Positions 32,388 to 32,559 of a stretch of 32,559 nucleotides of DNA are shown here, piece by piece. The notes beneath the pieces are model-generated. The model did not search any database. It had not been told where the DNA came from and saw only the letters and a program-made list of their open reading frames with translations. Position numbers and translations under genes: made by a program. This DNA comes from Oscillospiraceae bacterium (GTDB lineage: Bacteria; Bacillota; Clostridia; Oscillospirales; Oscillospiraceae). Numbering within the stretch: the stretch's first letter is position 1; the number at the start of each line of letters is the position of its first letter. Location of the stretch: NCBI GenBank assembly GCA_009785345.1, contig WQWL01000022.1, positions 1 to 32,559 on the forward strand. Direction: 5' to 3'.

Positions 32388-32559
32388 TCAGCTGATTGTT
32401 ACAGAACCGGCTTCCATGATGCCTGTTATCCCGCCTGAGTGCATAAATGGATGAACGGAAGTTATATTTGCTACACTACCCGCTGGCGTGTTTGGTGCCA
32501 CATCAAAGCGGAAGTATACATATACATGAGCACTTGGATTAGCACCTGCTCTAGTTGAC
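32388..32559 (-). CDS. C-terminal fragment of a probable extracellular beta-sandwich protein (partial)
   Basis: An open frame on the minus strand enters from the right edge and ends at TGA 32390-32388, giving 56 residues. It reads YVYFRFDVAPNTPAGSV near the middle and ends EAGSVTIS. The alternation of hydrophobic and small polar residues, the F-x-V-x-x-x-x-P-A-G pattern and the terminal G-S-V-T-I strand resemble the last strands of cohesin-like or other surface beta-sandwich domains. The resemblance is weak and the rest of the gene is outside the window. The 32272-32387 stretch downstream of it holds a 7-bp inverted repeat (AGCATAT at 32331, ATATGCT at 32347) and nothing else recognisable. 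Confidence 0.5.
   Translation of the reverse strand, partial: STRAGANPSAHVYVYFRFDVAPNTPAGSVANITSVHPFMHSGGITGIMEAGSVTIS

Overview
The window reads as chromosomal housekeeping DNA from a Gram-positive, low- to moderate-GC anaerobe of the Bacillota, most likely class Clostridia and probably an uncultivated lineage. The signs are the division genes sepF and divIVA next to ileS, lspA, an RluD-type synthase and tadA; strong AGGAGG-like ribosome binding sites with many TTG and GTG starts; an ECF sigma/anti-sigma pair; and several oxygen-sensitive or anaerobe-type families (RACo-like ASKHA protein, 2-hydroxyacyl-CoA-dehydratase-like pair, B12-binding radical SAM protein). I see no rRNA, tRNA, transposase, prophage or CRISPR array.

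Layout. 1-218: hairpin-rich intergenic DNA. 219-4697 (+): mnmG, a dus-family dihydrouridine synthase, an ECF sigma factor and its zinc-finger anti-sigma factor, closed by a strong terminator that runs directly into a consensus promoter. 4811-10039 (+): dnaE and a beta-CASP metallo-beta-lactamase protein, ended by an 18-bp perfect hairpin. 10151-13462 (-): a DUF2284 Cys-rich protein, a ferredoxin-less RACo-like ASKHA ATPase and miaB. 13463-13769: a 180-bp element with 30-bp perfect terminal inverted repeats. 13770-26594 (+): an alanine-racemase-like protein without the PLP lysine, mutL, miaA, a HlyD-like membrane-anchored protein, yggS, sepF, divIVA, ileS, lspA with an acidic tail, an RluD-type pseudouridine synthase and tadA. 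26604-30505 (-): a four-gene set of two paralogous dehydratase-like proteins, a glutaredoxin-like protein and a B12-binding radical SAM protein. 30687-32193 (+): a SagB-type nitroreductase and trmB. 32388-32559 (-): the C-terminus of a likely surface or secreted protein that runs off the window.

How it fits together. Seven genes modify RNA, mainly tRNA (mnmG, dus, miaB, miaA, tadA, trmB and an RluD-type synthase). miaA and miaB act in sequence on A37, and mnmG and tadA act at the wobble base. sepF, divIVA and yggS form the usual Gram-positive division-adjacent cluster. The accessory interest lies in the two minus-strand redox sets and in several families of short dispersed intergenic repeats. 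The repeats include heptamer TAGGGNN tracts that begin exactly on the stop codons of two unrelated genes, bipartite double hairpins, a shared 22-bp block, and the 180-bp MITE-like element in the miaB leader.

All assignments come from reading motifs by eye. No database search was run.
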